From NCBI GenBank assembly GCA_937886455.1, contig CALGCU010000250.1:1-14076 (forward strand): a DNA stretch of 14,076 bases. Reading direction: 5' to 3'. The notes under the pieces are model-generated. The model saw only the letters and a list, made by a program, of their open reading frames with translations, did not search any database and had not been told where the DNA came from. Positions within the stretch are counted from its first letter, which is position 1; each line of letters begins with the position of its first letter. Made by a program: the position numbers and the translations under genes. This DNA is from an uncultured Bacteroidales bacterium (lineage in GTDB: Bacteria; Bacteroidota; Bacteroidia; Bacteroidales; Paludibacteraceae). Positions 1 to 7,327 of the stretch are shown here, piece by piece.

Positions 1-6
1 TTATAG

Positions 7-14
7 TATCTTCG
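7..14 (+). promoter_or_regulatory. possible -7 promoter box upstream of the lipoprotein gene
   Basis: TATCTTCG fits the Bacteroidota -7 consensus TAnnTTTG with one change, and is the same octamer used in the recQ promoter of this window. The matching -33 element would lie off the left edge, so it cannot be verified. If real, transcription would start near position 21 and leave a leader of about 107 nt before the lipoprotein ATG. The third frame is open across 3-104, so this stretch could instead be the 3' end of an upstream gene. Confidence 0.35.
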
Positions 15-127
15 CAGTTGGAAAGTAACAGGGCTCCAAATGAGATACTGAAAATGGACTTTGTGGCTTGTTTTATAGATAGAAACACAAAATTAATAAT
101 TACATAATCATTAAAAACATCAATCAC

Positions 128-598
128 ATGAAAAAGACATTATTATTTATGATGGCATTTGCCGTTTGCACAGCCTTAAGTTCTTGCGATAGATCAGGCA
201 ATGAACCAGAAGAGCCAGAAGTGCCAGGTCAAGGAACAGAAACTCCAGAAGAACCTCAAATGTCTGAAGCTTGGAAAGCATTTAATGCTGAAGTGCAAAC
301 TTATTTTTCAACCACTGAAATTATTCCTGAGCCGGAAGTTGAGTATGAAATTTCGTTGACAAATATAGCTGCCGGTGGTGGTCAATGGCCAAGTGGTATT
401 TATTCTATCGGTTTTAGGGGACATGTATTAGACACTTATGGTCAAACGCTCCAAAAAGCCGGTTGGACTTTTAATGAAGTGAATAGTCAAAGCGGTTATG
501 ATGCATGGGTTAGTCCTCAGGACTATATTATATTTATTGACCAAGCAGGTTATAACTTGATGCAAGTACAGAAAAAATCAGACGTTATGCCTAATTAG
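128..598 (+). CDS. small secreted lipoprotein, probably surface-exposed, unknown function
   Basis: A 156-residue protein. It begins with a lipoprotein signal peptide: KK at 2-3, a hydrophobic core, and the lipobox LSSC with the modified cysteine at residue 20. Residues 21-45 form a Pro/Glu-rich acidic tether. In Bacteroidota, acidic residues just after the lipid-modified cysteine act as a lipoprotein export signal to the outer face of the outer membrane, so surface display is a reasonable inference. The remaining ~105 residues hold a compact domain with a Gly-rich GGGQWPSG segment near 86-93 and many aromatics. I do not recognise this domain. The ATG at 128 follows an A/T-rich leader without a clear Shine-Dalgarno, as is usual in this phylum. 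The gene ends in TAG and is followed 38 nt later by a strong hairpin terminator, so it is probably monocistronic or the last gene of its unit. Confidence 0.8.
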   Translation: MKKTLLFMMAFAVCTALSSCDRSGNEPEEPEVPGQGTETPEEPQMSEAWKAFNAEVQTYFSTTEIIPEPEVEYEISLTNIAAGGGQWPSGIYSIGFRGHVLDTYGQTLQKAGWTFNEVNSQSGYDAWVSPQDYIIFIDQAGYNLMQVQKKSDVMPN

Positions 599-636
599 GC
601 TTTACATGAATGCCTTTGAGGTGTTCTTATATATAT

Positions 637-669
637 AAAAAAGTGTACTTTTCGGGGTACACTTTTTTT
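637..669 (+). terminator. intrinsic terminator after the lipoprotein gene
   Basis: A perfect 12-bp inverted repeat, AAAAAAGTGTAC (637-648) and GTACACTTTTTT (657-668), encloses an 8-nt loop and ends in a run of seven T. It lies 38 nt after the lipoprotein stop codon. The A run on the opposite side would also allow termination of minus-strand transcription coming from the tRNA. Confidence 0.85.
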
Positions 670-718
670 ATTGGCCTGTCAGGTTAGTGTTCTAGGTTTT
701 GTCCACCCTGCCCAAAAT

Positions 719-755
719 AACAAAAGCCATACTCGGTGTGAGTATGGCTTTTGTT
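719..755 (-). terminator. intrinsic terminator after tRNA-Leu
   Basis: A perfect 16-bp stem, AACAAAAGCCATACTC (719-734) pairing with GAGTATGGCTTTTGTT (740-755), has a 5-nt loop. It starts only two bases beyond the tRNA 3' end. On the minus strand the 3' arm ends in TTTTGTT followed by ATTTT, giving a U-rich tail. The position right after the tRNA and the stem length support termination of the tRNA transcript. Confidence 0.8.
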
Positions 756-756
756 G

Positions 757-838
757 TGCGCACGAAGGGACTCGAACCCCCACGTCTCTCGACACTAGAT
801 CCTAAGTCTAGCGCGGCTACCAATTACGCCACGTGCGC
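757..838 (-). tRNA. tRNA-Leu (anticodon UAG)
   Basis: Read on the minus strand, the 7-bp acceptor GCGCACG/CGTGCGC closes the molecule, with discriminator A at 757. The D loop carries TTGGTA. The anticodon stem CTAGA/TCTAG encloses the loop CTTAGGA with anticodon TAG (+ strand 802-804), which reads CUA and other CUN leucine codons. A 13-nt class II variable arm with a GTC/GAC stem fits leucine. The T arm has loop TTCGAGT. CCA is not encoded and must be added after transcription. The tRNA stands alone, with its own promoter and terminator. The anticodon reads leucine codons, so it does not decode the UAG stop inside recQ. Confidence 0.96.
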
Positions 839-860
839 AACTTGTTTTGGTAATCGAGTG

Positions 861-892
861 CAAAGATATAAACTTTTCTTTTAATGAGCAAA
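861..892 (-). promoter_or_regulatory. promoter of tRNA-Leu
   Basis: On the minus strand a -33 TTTG (889-892) and a -7 TATCTTTG (861-868) are separated by exactly 20 nt, a full match to the Bacteroidota consensus TTTG-N19-21-TAnnTTTG. The predicted start near 854 leaves about 16 nt before the mature tRNA 5' end. The extended box GTTTATATCTTNGC is shared with the recQ promoter. Confidence 0.85.
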
Positions 893-966
893 TTGCTGCA
901 CTCTTTTTTCCTCTCTCTGTTTTTGTGTATTTGTTTTTTTTCTCGGAGAGGTGACATTTATATTCT

Positions 967-3150
967 TTAGTTTCCTATTTCAGATAGGAACTTGATGCGT
1001 ACTAATCTTACGTCTATCTCTGTTATGTCGTCTTCTCCTAATTCCTCTAATGCGTCTTCAACTTTGTCTGTTTCAGCAGTTTTGAAGTATTCAAAGATTT
1101 CTTCTTCTTTATCGACATCCATGATTTCTTCTAAGAAATAGTCAATATTGATTTTTGTTCCCGAATAGACTATTGCTTCAATTTCTGTGAGTAGCTCATA
1201 GATGTCTAATCCTTTAGAGAGTGCGAGGTCATCAAGGTCAACTTTTCTGTCGATAGCTTGTATGATGGATACCTTGAGCTTAGACTTATTTGCTACAGTT
1301 TTGACTCTTAGGTCTTCCGGTCGTATGATGTCATTTTCTTGTACGTATTCTTTTATGATAGAGACAAATTCATCTCCATACCTTTTAGCTTTTCCTGCAC
1401 CTACCCCCGGTATATTTTGCAGTTCTTCAATGGTTATTGGGTAGCTTGTTGCCATTGCTTCTAATGATGGGTCTTGGAAGATGACGAATGGTGGTACTTC
1501 CATTTTTTTAGACATCTTCTTTCTGAGGTCTTTAAGAATTCCGAACAAGACATCGTCAGCAGCGCTACATGCAGCAGCTGATTTTGCCATTGATTCTTCG
1601 GTGTCTTCTTCAGTGTCTTCTATCGGTATTTTGAATGCTTGTGGTTTTTTAAGGAATTGTTTTCCTGCAGTTGTAATCTTCAACACTCCGTATGCTTCAA
1701 TGTCTTTTTGTATGTATCCATCCAACATTGCTTGTCTTATTATTGTGTAAAGTGTTGTTTCTTCTTGATCTTCAGCAGCTCCAAAACATTCAAGTTCGTC
1801 ATGTTTATAAGACACAACTTCAGCTGTAGCATTTCCTTTTAATATATTTACGATTTGTTCCGCTTTGAATTTTTCTTTTAAGAGTAGCGAAGTTTCAATA
1901 ATTAAAGCTAATAATTCTGATGCGTCAATCATTTTATAATGTTTTTTACAATTATCACAATTTTCACAGTTATCTTCTTTATATTCTTCTCCGAAGTAGT
2001 GGAGTAGTATTTTTCTTCTACATACTATTGTTTCCGCATAGGTTTGTGTTTCAAACAAGAGTTGGTTACCGATTTCTTGTTCAGCAACAGGTTTTCCTTG
2101 CATGAATTTTCTTAGTTTGTCTAAATCTTTATCAGAATAGAAAGCCAGACAATGTCCTTCTCCTCCATCTCTTCCGGCTCTTCCTGTTTCTTGGTAGTAT
2201 CCTTCAAGTGATTTAGGCATGTCATAGTGAATGACAAATCTAACATCCGGTTTATCAATTCCCATTCCGAATGCAATTGTTGCGACAATGACTTGTACTT
2301 TTTCCATTAGGAATTTGTCTTGGTGTTCGCTTCTGACCTGTGCTTCCATTCCTGCGTGGTATGGTAGTGCAGCGATATTGTTTGCTTGTAGTATTGCTGC
2401 CAGGTCTTCCACTTTTTTTCTACTCAGGCAATAAATGATGCCTGATTTTCCTTCCATGGAACGTATGTATCTAATTATCTCTTTGTCAACGTCGTCTGTT
2501 TTTGGTTTTACTTCGTAGTAAAGATTAGGTCTGTTGAATGATGATTTAAATACCGTTGCATTTAACATTCCTAAGTTTTTCTGTATGTCGTGTTGTACCT
2601 TTGGTGTAGCTGTTGCTGTTAGTGCAATGATTGGTGCTTTTCCAATTTTTGACACGATTGCTTGTATTCTTCTGTATTCTGGTCGGAAGTCGTGTCCCCA
2701 TTCAGAGATACAGTGTGCTTCGTCAACCGCATAGAATGATATTTTAACGTTTTGCAAGAAGTCAATATTTTCGTCTTTCGTGAGTGATTCGGGTGCGACA
2801 TACAGTAGTTTTGTTTTTCCTGACTGTATGTCTGCTTTTACCATTTCTATTGCGGCTTTTGAGAGCGAAGAGGTGATAAAGTGAGCCACCCCATCCTATT
2901 CGCTGTAATTTCTCATTGCATCAACCTGATTTTTCATTAAAGCAATGAGTGGTGAAATGACGATGGCAGTTCCTTCCATCATCAATGAAGGTAGCTGGTA
3001 GCACAAAGATTTTCCTCCTCCGGTAGGCATGAGTACGAATGTATCCTTTCCATCCAAAAGATTTTTAATGATTTCCTCTTGGTTTCCTTTGAATTGATTG
3101 AATCCAAAATTCTTTTGAAGGGCTTCGACCAAAGTTTCGTGTCTTTGCAT
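967..3150 (-). pseudogene. recQ: RecQ family ATP-dependent DNA helicase, interrupted by an in-frame TAG
   Basis: RecQ is a 3'-5' DNA helicase acting in recombination and fork repair. The 5' part (3150-2899) encodes the Q motif (FKGNQEEII, residues 20-28), Walker A (TGGGKS, K47) and motif Ia (SPLIALMKNQ). It then meets TAG at 2898-2896, codon 85. The same reading frame continues without any indel: DG, then V88 onward through VAPES, DEAH (143-146), TATATP, the QETGRAGRDG arginine-finger motif, a zinc-binding cysteine set (CRRK...CENCDNC), and an HRDC-type helix-hairpin region (PFVIFQDPSLEAMA). Read through, the product is 727 residues, as expected for Bacteroidales RecQ. The stop lies between motifs Ia and II, so neither piece alone holds a complete ATPase. 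A GTG three codons later could allow reinitiation, but two separate halves are unlikely to work. A recent nonsense mutation, a strain polymorphism or a base-call error are the main options. The rest shows no decay. The ATG at 3150 begins the normal N-terminus. Confidence 0.85.
2896..2898 (-). other. recQ: internal amber codon in recQ
   Basis: The minus strand reads AAT TAC AGC GAA TAG GAT GGG GTG GCT CAC, that is N-Y-S-E-stop-D-G-V-A-H. From memory, Bacteroides RecQ proteins have a Glu-rich SEEDG-type sequence here, so a GAG to TAG change is the simplest reading (a CAG to TAG transition is also possible). TAG also ends the lipoprotein and wzc genes in this window, so it is not globally reassigned. 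Confidence 0.85.
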
Positions 3151-3207
3151 AAATTAATTTGTTTAATATCTATGGTAGTTTCATTGAACATCCCATTTTT
3201 CAGCGAG

Positions 3208-3238
3208 CGAAGATATAAACAGTTTTTTTTTCTCACAA
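3208..3238 (-). promoter_or_regulatory. promoter of recQ
   Basis: On the minus strand the -33 TTG (3236-3238, in ATTG) lies 20 nt upstream of the -7 box TATCTTCG (3208-3215), close to the Bacteroidota consensus. The predicted start near 3201 gives a leader of about 50 nt before the recQ ATG. The flanking GTTTATATCTTNGC matches the tRNA-Leu promoter. Confidence 0.75.
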
Positions 3239-3368
3239 TAGTTTTTGCATAAAAAAAATGGTTATCAAGTAAAATATGTTTATAAAGTGTAGTTTTTCGC
3301 TGACCAAAGTGCATTTTTCAGGGAAGAATTTTGTTGTTTTTTACTTGTTTTGTGTTGTTGCGTGATTA

Positions 3369-3400
3369 TTTGTGTTTTAGGTGTGAATTTGCTACCTTTG
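3369..3400 (+). promoter_or_regulatory. promoter of the envelope operon
   Basis: TTTG (3369-3372) is followed after 20 nt by TACCTTTG (3393-3400), a full match to the Bacteroidota TTTG / TAnnTTTG promoter. The predicted start near 3407 gives a leader of about 58 nt before the ATG at 3465. I found no comparable promoter in the short gaps further down the operon. Confidence 0.85.
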
Positions 3401-3450
3401 CATAATCAACTTATAGAAGAGTTAGTAAATATTCAATCAACGCATTATAA

Positions 3451-3456
3451 AAGGAG
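3451..3456 (+). promoter_or_regulatory. Shine-Dalgarno that decides the start of the coiled-coil gene
   Basis: AAGGAG is a strong Shine-Dalgarno, uncommon in Bacteroidota. Two in-frame ATG codons follow, at 3459 and 3465. Spacing is only 2 nt to the first but 8 nt to the second, so 3465 (protein beginning MKKFIF) is the better start. Confidence 0.7.
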
Positions 3457-3464
3457 AAATGTAT

Positions 3465-4115
3465 ATGAAAAAGTTTATTTTTAGCATTATTTTTAGTGTA
3501 TGTATGGGTTTGTGTGTCAATGCTCAAAGCATTAATATTCCCACCATTCATGTTGTAGAATTTAATTTGGACACCTTAAAATCTGAGATTAGTGATTCAA
3601 TATTGTATTATAATCGTTTGAAAGAGTTGAAGGGTGAATTAAAGCAAGAGAATCAAGAGATTAAGATGGGTCTTGACATTGTGAAGGCCAGCCTACAAAA
3701 TCAACGTGAGCAATTATCTCTGACTAAAACCAAGATAAAATTGCTTAACAAGCAGATTAAGACTTATGAGAAAGAATTGAAGAATCAGAATGCTGAGATT
3801 AAAAACATTAATAAGCAACATAATAAGTTGGCTAAAAGTAATGATGTGAGTGCCGCTTCTAAAAATTCACAGATTAGAAGTTTGATGGACCGCAAGTTAT
3901 ATTTGGAACAGAGTTTGAATGCTACTCGCGAGAAAATTCACAATCTGAGTAGAGATTTAGAGTCAGCCACTAGTGATATGCACCGTCTAGATCAGGCAAA
4001 ATTGGATATTCAATCTTCTCAAATTGAGTTGAAACGTTTGAGCGAGGCTTGTAAATTTAAAATGAAACAGATAGACAACGAGACTAAACTTGCTAAGAGC
4101 AGAATAAAGAAATAA
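3465..4115 (+). CDS. secreted coiled-coil protein, first gene of the envelope operon
   Basis: A 216-residue protein with a Sec signal peptide (KK, hydrophobic stretch, probable cleavage after VNA before QSINIP, about residue 20). From about residue 35 to the end it is almost entirely predicted coiled coil: heptad-like Leu/Ile spacing, rich in Lys, Glu, Gln and Asn, almost no aromatics or prolines, broken by a Ser/Asn segment (KSNDVSAASKNS) near 125-136. That suggests two antiparallel helices of about 90 and 75 residues in the periplasm. No lipobox and no further membrane segment are seen. It is not a family I can name. Its place ahead of the export genes suggests a periplasmic scaffold or adaptor for the Wza/Wzc pair, but that is inference from context only. 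The 3' gap to the next gene is 38 nt, with no terminator. Confidence 0.8.
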   Translation: MKKFIFSIIFSVCMGLCVNAQSINIPTIHVVEFNLDTLKSEISDSILYYNRLKELKGELKQENQEIKMGLDIVKASLQNQREQLSLTKTKIKLLNKQIKTYEKELKNQNAEIKNINKQHNKLAKSNDVSAASKNSQIRSLMDRKLYLEQSLNATREKIHNLSRDLESATSDMHRLDQAKLDIQSSQIELKRLSEACKFKMKQIDNETKLAKSRIKK

Positions 4116-4153
4116 GGTGTTAGTGTAGTTTGTTAATTAAGTATGAGAGTATT

Positions 4154-4951
4154 ATGTCAAGACGTTTAATTTATTTTTTGTGTATTTGTATTGGTCTTAC
4201 TGTATTTTCTTCATGTAGTACCCAAAAACGTTTGAGTTATTTTAACACTGTTGGGAATGTGAGTGGTAGTGATAGTGTATCCAAGTATAATTACCATGTT
4301 CATGAGGCTCAGATTGTATCGGGTGATATGCTGTTGATAACTGTGAGCGGTTTAGATCCAATAGCAGTAGCCCCATTTAATCAACCAGTGGTGTCATATG
4401 CTTCTCCGGGCAGTGACCAATTGTATAATACTCCGTCTTTACAATCATACTTAGTGGATGTGAATGGTAACATTTCTTTTCCTGTGGTTGGCGAGATTAA
4501 ACTTGCCGGTTTAACCAAATCAGAAGCTATTTCTTTGTTACGTGAGAAATTGTTACCTTTTTTGAAGGATCCTATTGTTACTATTAAATTCTTGAATTAC
4601 AAAATAACCGTATTAGGTGAAGTGAGTCGTCCCGGTCAATACACTATTAACAATGAGCGTGTGACTGTGTTAGATGCTTTAGGATTAGCCGGAGATATGA
4701 CGCCTTATGGTAAGCGTAACACTGTATTGATTACTCGCGAGAACAATGGTAAGTTAGAATTTGCTCGTCTGAACTTAAATTCGGACGAAGTATTTTCGTC
4801 TCCTTATTATTTTCTCCAACAGAATGATGTGGTGTATGTAGAACCCAATAATGTTCGCGCCATCGCTTCTCAAAATCTTAGTTTGTATTTATCTATGATT
4901 ACCACCTTGGCTTCTCTTGCCACTGTGTTGGTTACCGTCTTTGTCAAATAA
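4154..4951 (+). CDS. wza: Wza-type outer-membrane polysaccharide export lipoprotein
   Basis: A 265-residue lipoprotein of the polysaccharide biosynthesis/export (Poly_export, SLBB) family, which forms the outer-membrane exit channel for capsule or exopolysaccharide. The ATG at 4154 is chosen because MSRRLIYFLC leads straight into a lipobox (FSSC, cysteine 21); the in-frame ATG at 4130 would add eight residues ahead of it. The family core follows: the periplasmic export domain (VSGDMLLITVSG; YLVDVNGNISFPVVGEIKLAGLT), then an SLBB beta-grasp domain (ITVLGEVSRPGQYTI), and NDVVYVEPN. The protein ends with a hydrophobic segment (about 240-263, STMI-like TTLASLATVLVTVFV), as in Bacteroidota homologues, where enterobacterial Wza instead has an amphipathic barrel helix. 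It is shorter than E. coli Wza (about 380), which fits a single SLBB domain. It lies 12 nt upstream of wzc. Confidence 0.9.
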   Translation: MSRRLIYFLCICIGLTVFSSCSTQKRLSYFNTVGNVSGSDSVSKYNYHVHEAQIVSGDMLLITVSGLDPIAVAPFNQPVVSYASPGSDQLYNTPSLQSYLVDVNGNISFPVVGEIKLAGLTKSEAISLLREKLLPFLKDPIVTIKFLNYKITVLGEVSRPGQYTINNERVTVLDALGLAGDMTPYGKRNTVLITRENNGKLEFARLNLNSDEVFSSPYYFLQQNDVVYVEPNNVRAIASQNLSLYLSMITTLASLATVLVTVFVK

Positions 4952-4963
4952 CAAGAAAGTTTT

Positions 4964-7270
4964 ATGTCACAACAAGTTTCTCAAAATAAGACTCATGTAG
5001 CAGATGATGCCATTGCAACGATTGACTTGCATGCCATGTTAGTGCGTTATATGAAAAAATGGTATTGGTTTGTATTATCTGTAATAGTATGGATTAGTCT
5101 TGGTGTGTTTTACATATTGTGTAAGAATCCAGAATTTCAGGTGAGTTCCACAGTGATGATTCGCACTGAAGATAACAAATTTGCTTCGTTTCCAGGTATG
5201 GATATGCTTCAAACCTTTGGTTTGGGGGGTAGTAGTCGTATTGTAGAGTCTGAATTATACATTCTTAATTCTCAGACTTTGATGGGTCAAGTGATTGAAG
5301 ACTTGGACATTCGGACTCGTTATCGCAAGAAGAAAGGTATGCGTTATATAGAACAATATCCTTCTTCAGATATTCGGATGGTGTATCCTCCCCTATTTAC
5401 GGACACCATGCATTATCATTTGCGGTTTGTGGTGAGCAAACGTGCCAATGACTATAAAGTTCGTATGAAATATGGCAAACTGTTGCGCGATAGTTATAGT
5501 CTTCAGAGTTTGTCGGACTCACTATGTACTCCTATTGGTACGTTTAGATTTTCAGAATGTCGTGAGATGGAGCAAGGAGATAAGATGAAGATAGATATAT
5601 TCTCCACCATCAGTACCATAGAGATGTATCGTGAAGAACTGCAGGCGAGCCAAGTGGAAAAGTCTTCTAACGTGCTTGAGATTTCCACTATCACCTCAGC
5701 CCCTCAAAAGGCGATAGACATGATAGAGTTGCTGGTAGATTTGTACAATCAAGAGTCGGTAGCAGACAAGCAACTTATGGCTGAAAGTACGGGTGCTTTC
5801 ATTGATGACCGTTTGCGTTTGATTACTGAAGAACTTGCGAGCATTGAACAAGACGTAGAGTCATATAAAAAAGACAATCAACTGACAGATATTGCAACTG
5901 AAGTACAGTTATTTTTAAGTACTTCCAGTGAGTATCAAAAGAAAGCGGCCGAGCTTGAGACCCAATATAACCTAATCGTGTATATTGAAGATTACATCAG
6001 TAAGCCAGAGAATCAATCCAACTTGATACCTGCAAATCTTGGTGTGGATGATGAAGCCTTGGTTCGATTGATAGAAGACTATAATAATTCTCTGTTAAGA
6101 CGCATGAAATTAGTGCGTACTACAAACGAGAATAACCCCGTGATAGAACAGTTGGACAACCAAATCAATGTAGTTCGCAGGAATATTATATCAAGTATTA
6201 GTAGTTTGAAGGAGGGTATTAACATTTCTCGTCGTGATGTTGCCAAGAAAGATGAGATGTTCATGAAACGTATGGAATCAGTGCCTACTCAAGAACGCGA
6301 ATACATTGAGATTAAGCGTTTGCAAAAAATCACTGAAACATTGTATATATTTCTGTATCAAAAGCGTGAGGAGAATGCTTTGGCATTGATTAACCATGTT
6401 GAGCCAACCAAAATCATAGACACAGCAACTTGTTTTCCTACCCCTGTTGCACCACGTAAAAAGGTGTTGCTTGCATTGTGCCTACTATTAGGACTTTGTT
6501 TCCCTATTGGCATATTTATCCTATTAGATATTGTTAAAAATAAGATTAATAGTGTAGCAGACTATAAACGCGAAGTAAAGGTTCCTGTAATTGGGGTAAT
6601 CAGCAAGTTGACATCTCGTCGTGGAATGTTGTCAAAGTCCAATGATGCAGATGTAAATGAAGATTTTCGTTTTTTGCGGAGTAATCTTGATTTTATACAT
6701 TCACAATCAGAGAATAGTTGTGTTGTATTAGTAACATCCAGCCTTGAAGGTGAGGGTAAAACCTTTGTTGCCACTCAATTAGCCAAGTCATATGCCCAAT
6801 CCTGCAGGCGTGTATGTATATTGGATTTTAATTTGCGTAATCCACAGATAGGACAATATGCCTCATCCGATAGTCAATATCATCTGATAGATTACTTGAC
6901 GGATGTGTCTATCAGTGTGAGTGATCTAATACAAACTACCCATTTGCATCAATATGTAGATTGCATCACCATGGGTGACACAAAAATTTTGAGCGATATT
7001 TTGTCAGCACAAAGTATTGATGCCTTAGTGGCTGAGTTACAAAAGGATTATAGCCTTATTGTGATTGATTCAGCTCCGATTGGCATGGTTTCTGATACGC
7101 TTGAATTGAGTCGTCTTGCAGGAACTACCCTTATGGTGTCAAGGATGAATTATACACCCAAAGATTATGTGAAGTATATCAATGAATTACATCGTAGTAA
7201 ACGCATGAATCCAATGTATTGTGTTATCAATGATGTGGATGATACCACCACATATAATATTGGAGTATAG
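4964..7270 (+). CDS. wzc: Wzc-type polysaccharide co-polymerase with degenerate BY-kinase domain
   Basis: A 768-residue inner-membrane protein controlling polysaccharide chain length and export with Wza. The N-terminal Wzz domain follows membrane helix 1 (about 32-53). A long periplasmic coiled coil (about 270-450) carries GNVR-like features and ends before helix 2 (about 500-524). The cytoplasmic domain keeps the oligomerisation motif ExxRxxR (E566, R569, R572), Walker A (EGEGKT, K599) and Walker B (LIVIDSAP, D702). Two features depart from active bacterial tyrosine kinases. Walker A' reads ILDFNLRNP, so the second acid of the DxD motif is Asn (N623). The C-terminus lacks a tyrosine cluster and ends TTTYNIGV, with only Y764. 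It may still bind ATP and oligomerise but phosphorylate poorly or at other sites. It ends in TAG, followed by a 57-nt gap to the PBP gene with no terminator. Confidence 0.9.
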   Translation: MSQQVSQNKTHVADDAIATIDLHAMLVRYMKKWYWFVLSVIVWISLGVFYILCKNPEFQVSSTVMIRTEDNKFASFPGMDMLQTFGLGGSSRIVESELYILNSQTLMGQVIEDLDIRTRYRKKKGMRYIEQYPSSDIRMVYPPLFTDTMHYHLRFVVSKRANDYKVRMKYGKLLRDSYSLQSLSDSLCTPIGTFRFSECREMEQGDKMKIDIFSTISTIEMYREELQASQVEKSSNVLEISTITSAPQKAIDMIELLVDLYNQESVADKQLMAESTGAFIDDRLRLITEELASIEQDVESYKKDNQLTDIATEVQLFLSTSSEYQKKAAELETQYNLIVYIEDYISKPENQSNLIPANLGVDDEALVRLIEDYNNSLLRRMKLVRTTNENNPVIEQLDNQINVVRRNIISSISSLKEGINISRRDVAKKDEMFMKRMESVPTQEREYIEIKRLQKITETLYIFLYQKREENALALINHVEPTKIIDTATCFPTPVAPRKKVLLALCLLLGLCFPIGIFILLDIVKNKINSVADYKREVKVPVIGVISKLTSRRGMLSKSNDADVNEDFRFLRSNLDFIHSQSENSCVVLVTSSLEGEGKTFVATQLAKSYAQSCRRVCILDFNLRNPQIGQYASSDSQYHLIDYLTDVSISVSDLIQTTHLHQYVDCITMGDTKILSDILSAQSIDALVAELQKDYSLIVIDSAPIGMVSDTLELSRLAGTTLMVSRMNYTPKDYVKYINELHRSKRMNPMYCVINDVDDTTTYNIGV

Positions 7271-7327
7271 GTATAGATTTTCACCAATATAACCATCAAT
7301 AAGATTTGCTAACAAACATTTATTATC

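Larger units (their letters stand above)
3151..3464. other. divergent intergenic region between recQ and the envelope operon
   Basis: About 310 bases very rich in A/T, with long T runs (for example 3222-3231). It holds one consensus promoter for recQ on the minus strand (3208-3238) and one for the coiled-coil gene on the plus strand (3369-3400), with about 130 bases between them. I see no convincing ORF, RNA gene, riboswitch or long inverted repeat in it. Confidence 0.7.

Noticed and set aside
3..106. C-terminal end of an upstream gene, or a 17-codon ORF from 52
   Set aside because: The third frame is open from 3 to 104, but there is too little sequence, no recognisable motif, and a promoter-like box overlaps it.
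699..884. 61-residue plus-strand ORF over the tRNA
   Set aside because: It is the antisense translation of tRNA-Leu and its terminator; the CCA-less cloverleaf explains the sequence.
900..966. Terminator hairpin for recQ from CCTCTC/GAGAGG
   Set aside because: The arms are only about 6 bp and separated by roughly 30 bases of A-rich sequence, too weak to call.
967..2889. recQ fragment from GTG 2889 as a separate complete gene
   Set aside because: It lacks the Q motif and Walker A, which lie in the same frame just upstream of one TAG; it is the rest of the interrupted recQ.
2896..2898. UAG reassigned as a sense codon in this organism
   Set aside because: TAG is the natural terminator of the lipoprotein (596-598) and wzc (7268-7270), where the proteins end at sensible positions; the only tRNA seen reads CUA leucine codons.
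2982..3314. 110-residue minus-strand ORF
   Set aside because: It overlaps the recQ 5' end in another frame, crosses the promoter region and has low-complexity content; a shadow of recQ.
7271..7327. Internal promoter before the PBP gene (TAAGATTTG)
   Set aside because: The spacing between TA and TTTG is one base too long and no -33 TTTG lies about 20 nt upstream.
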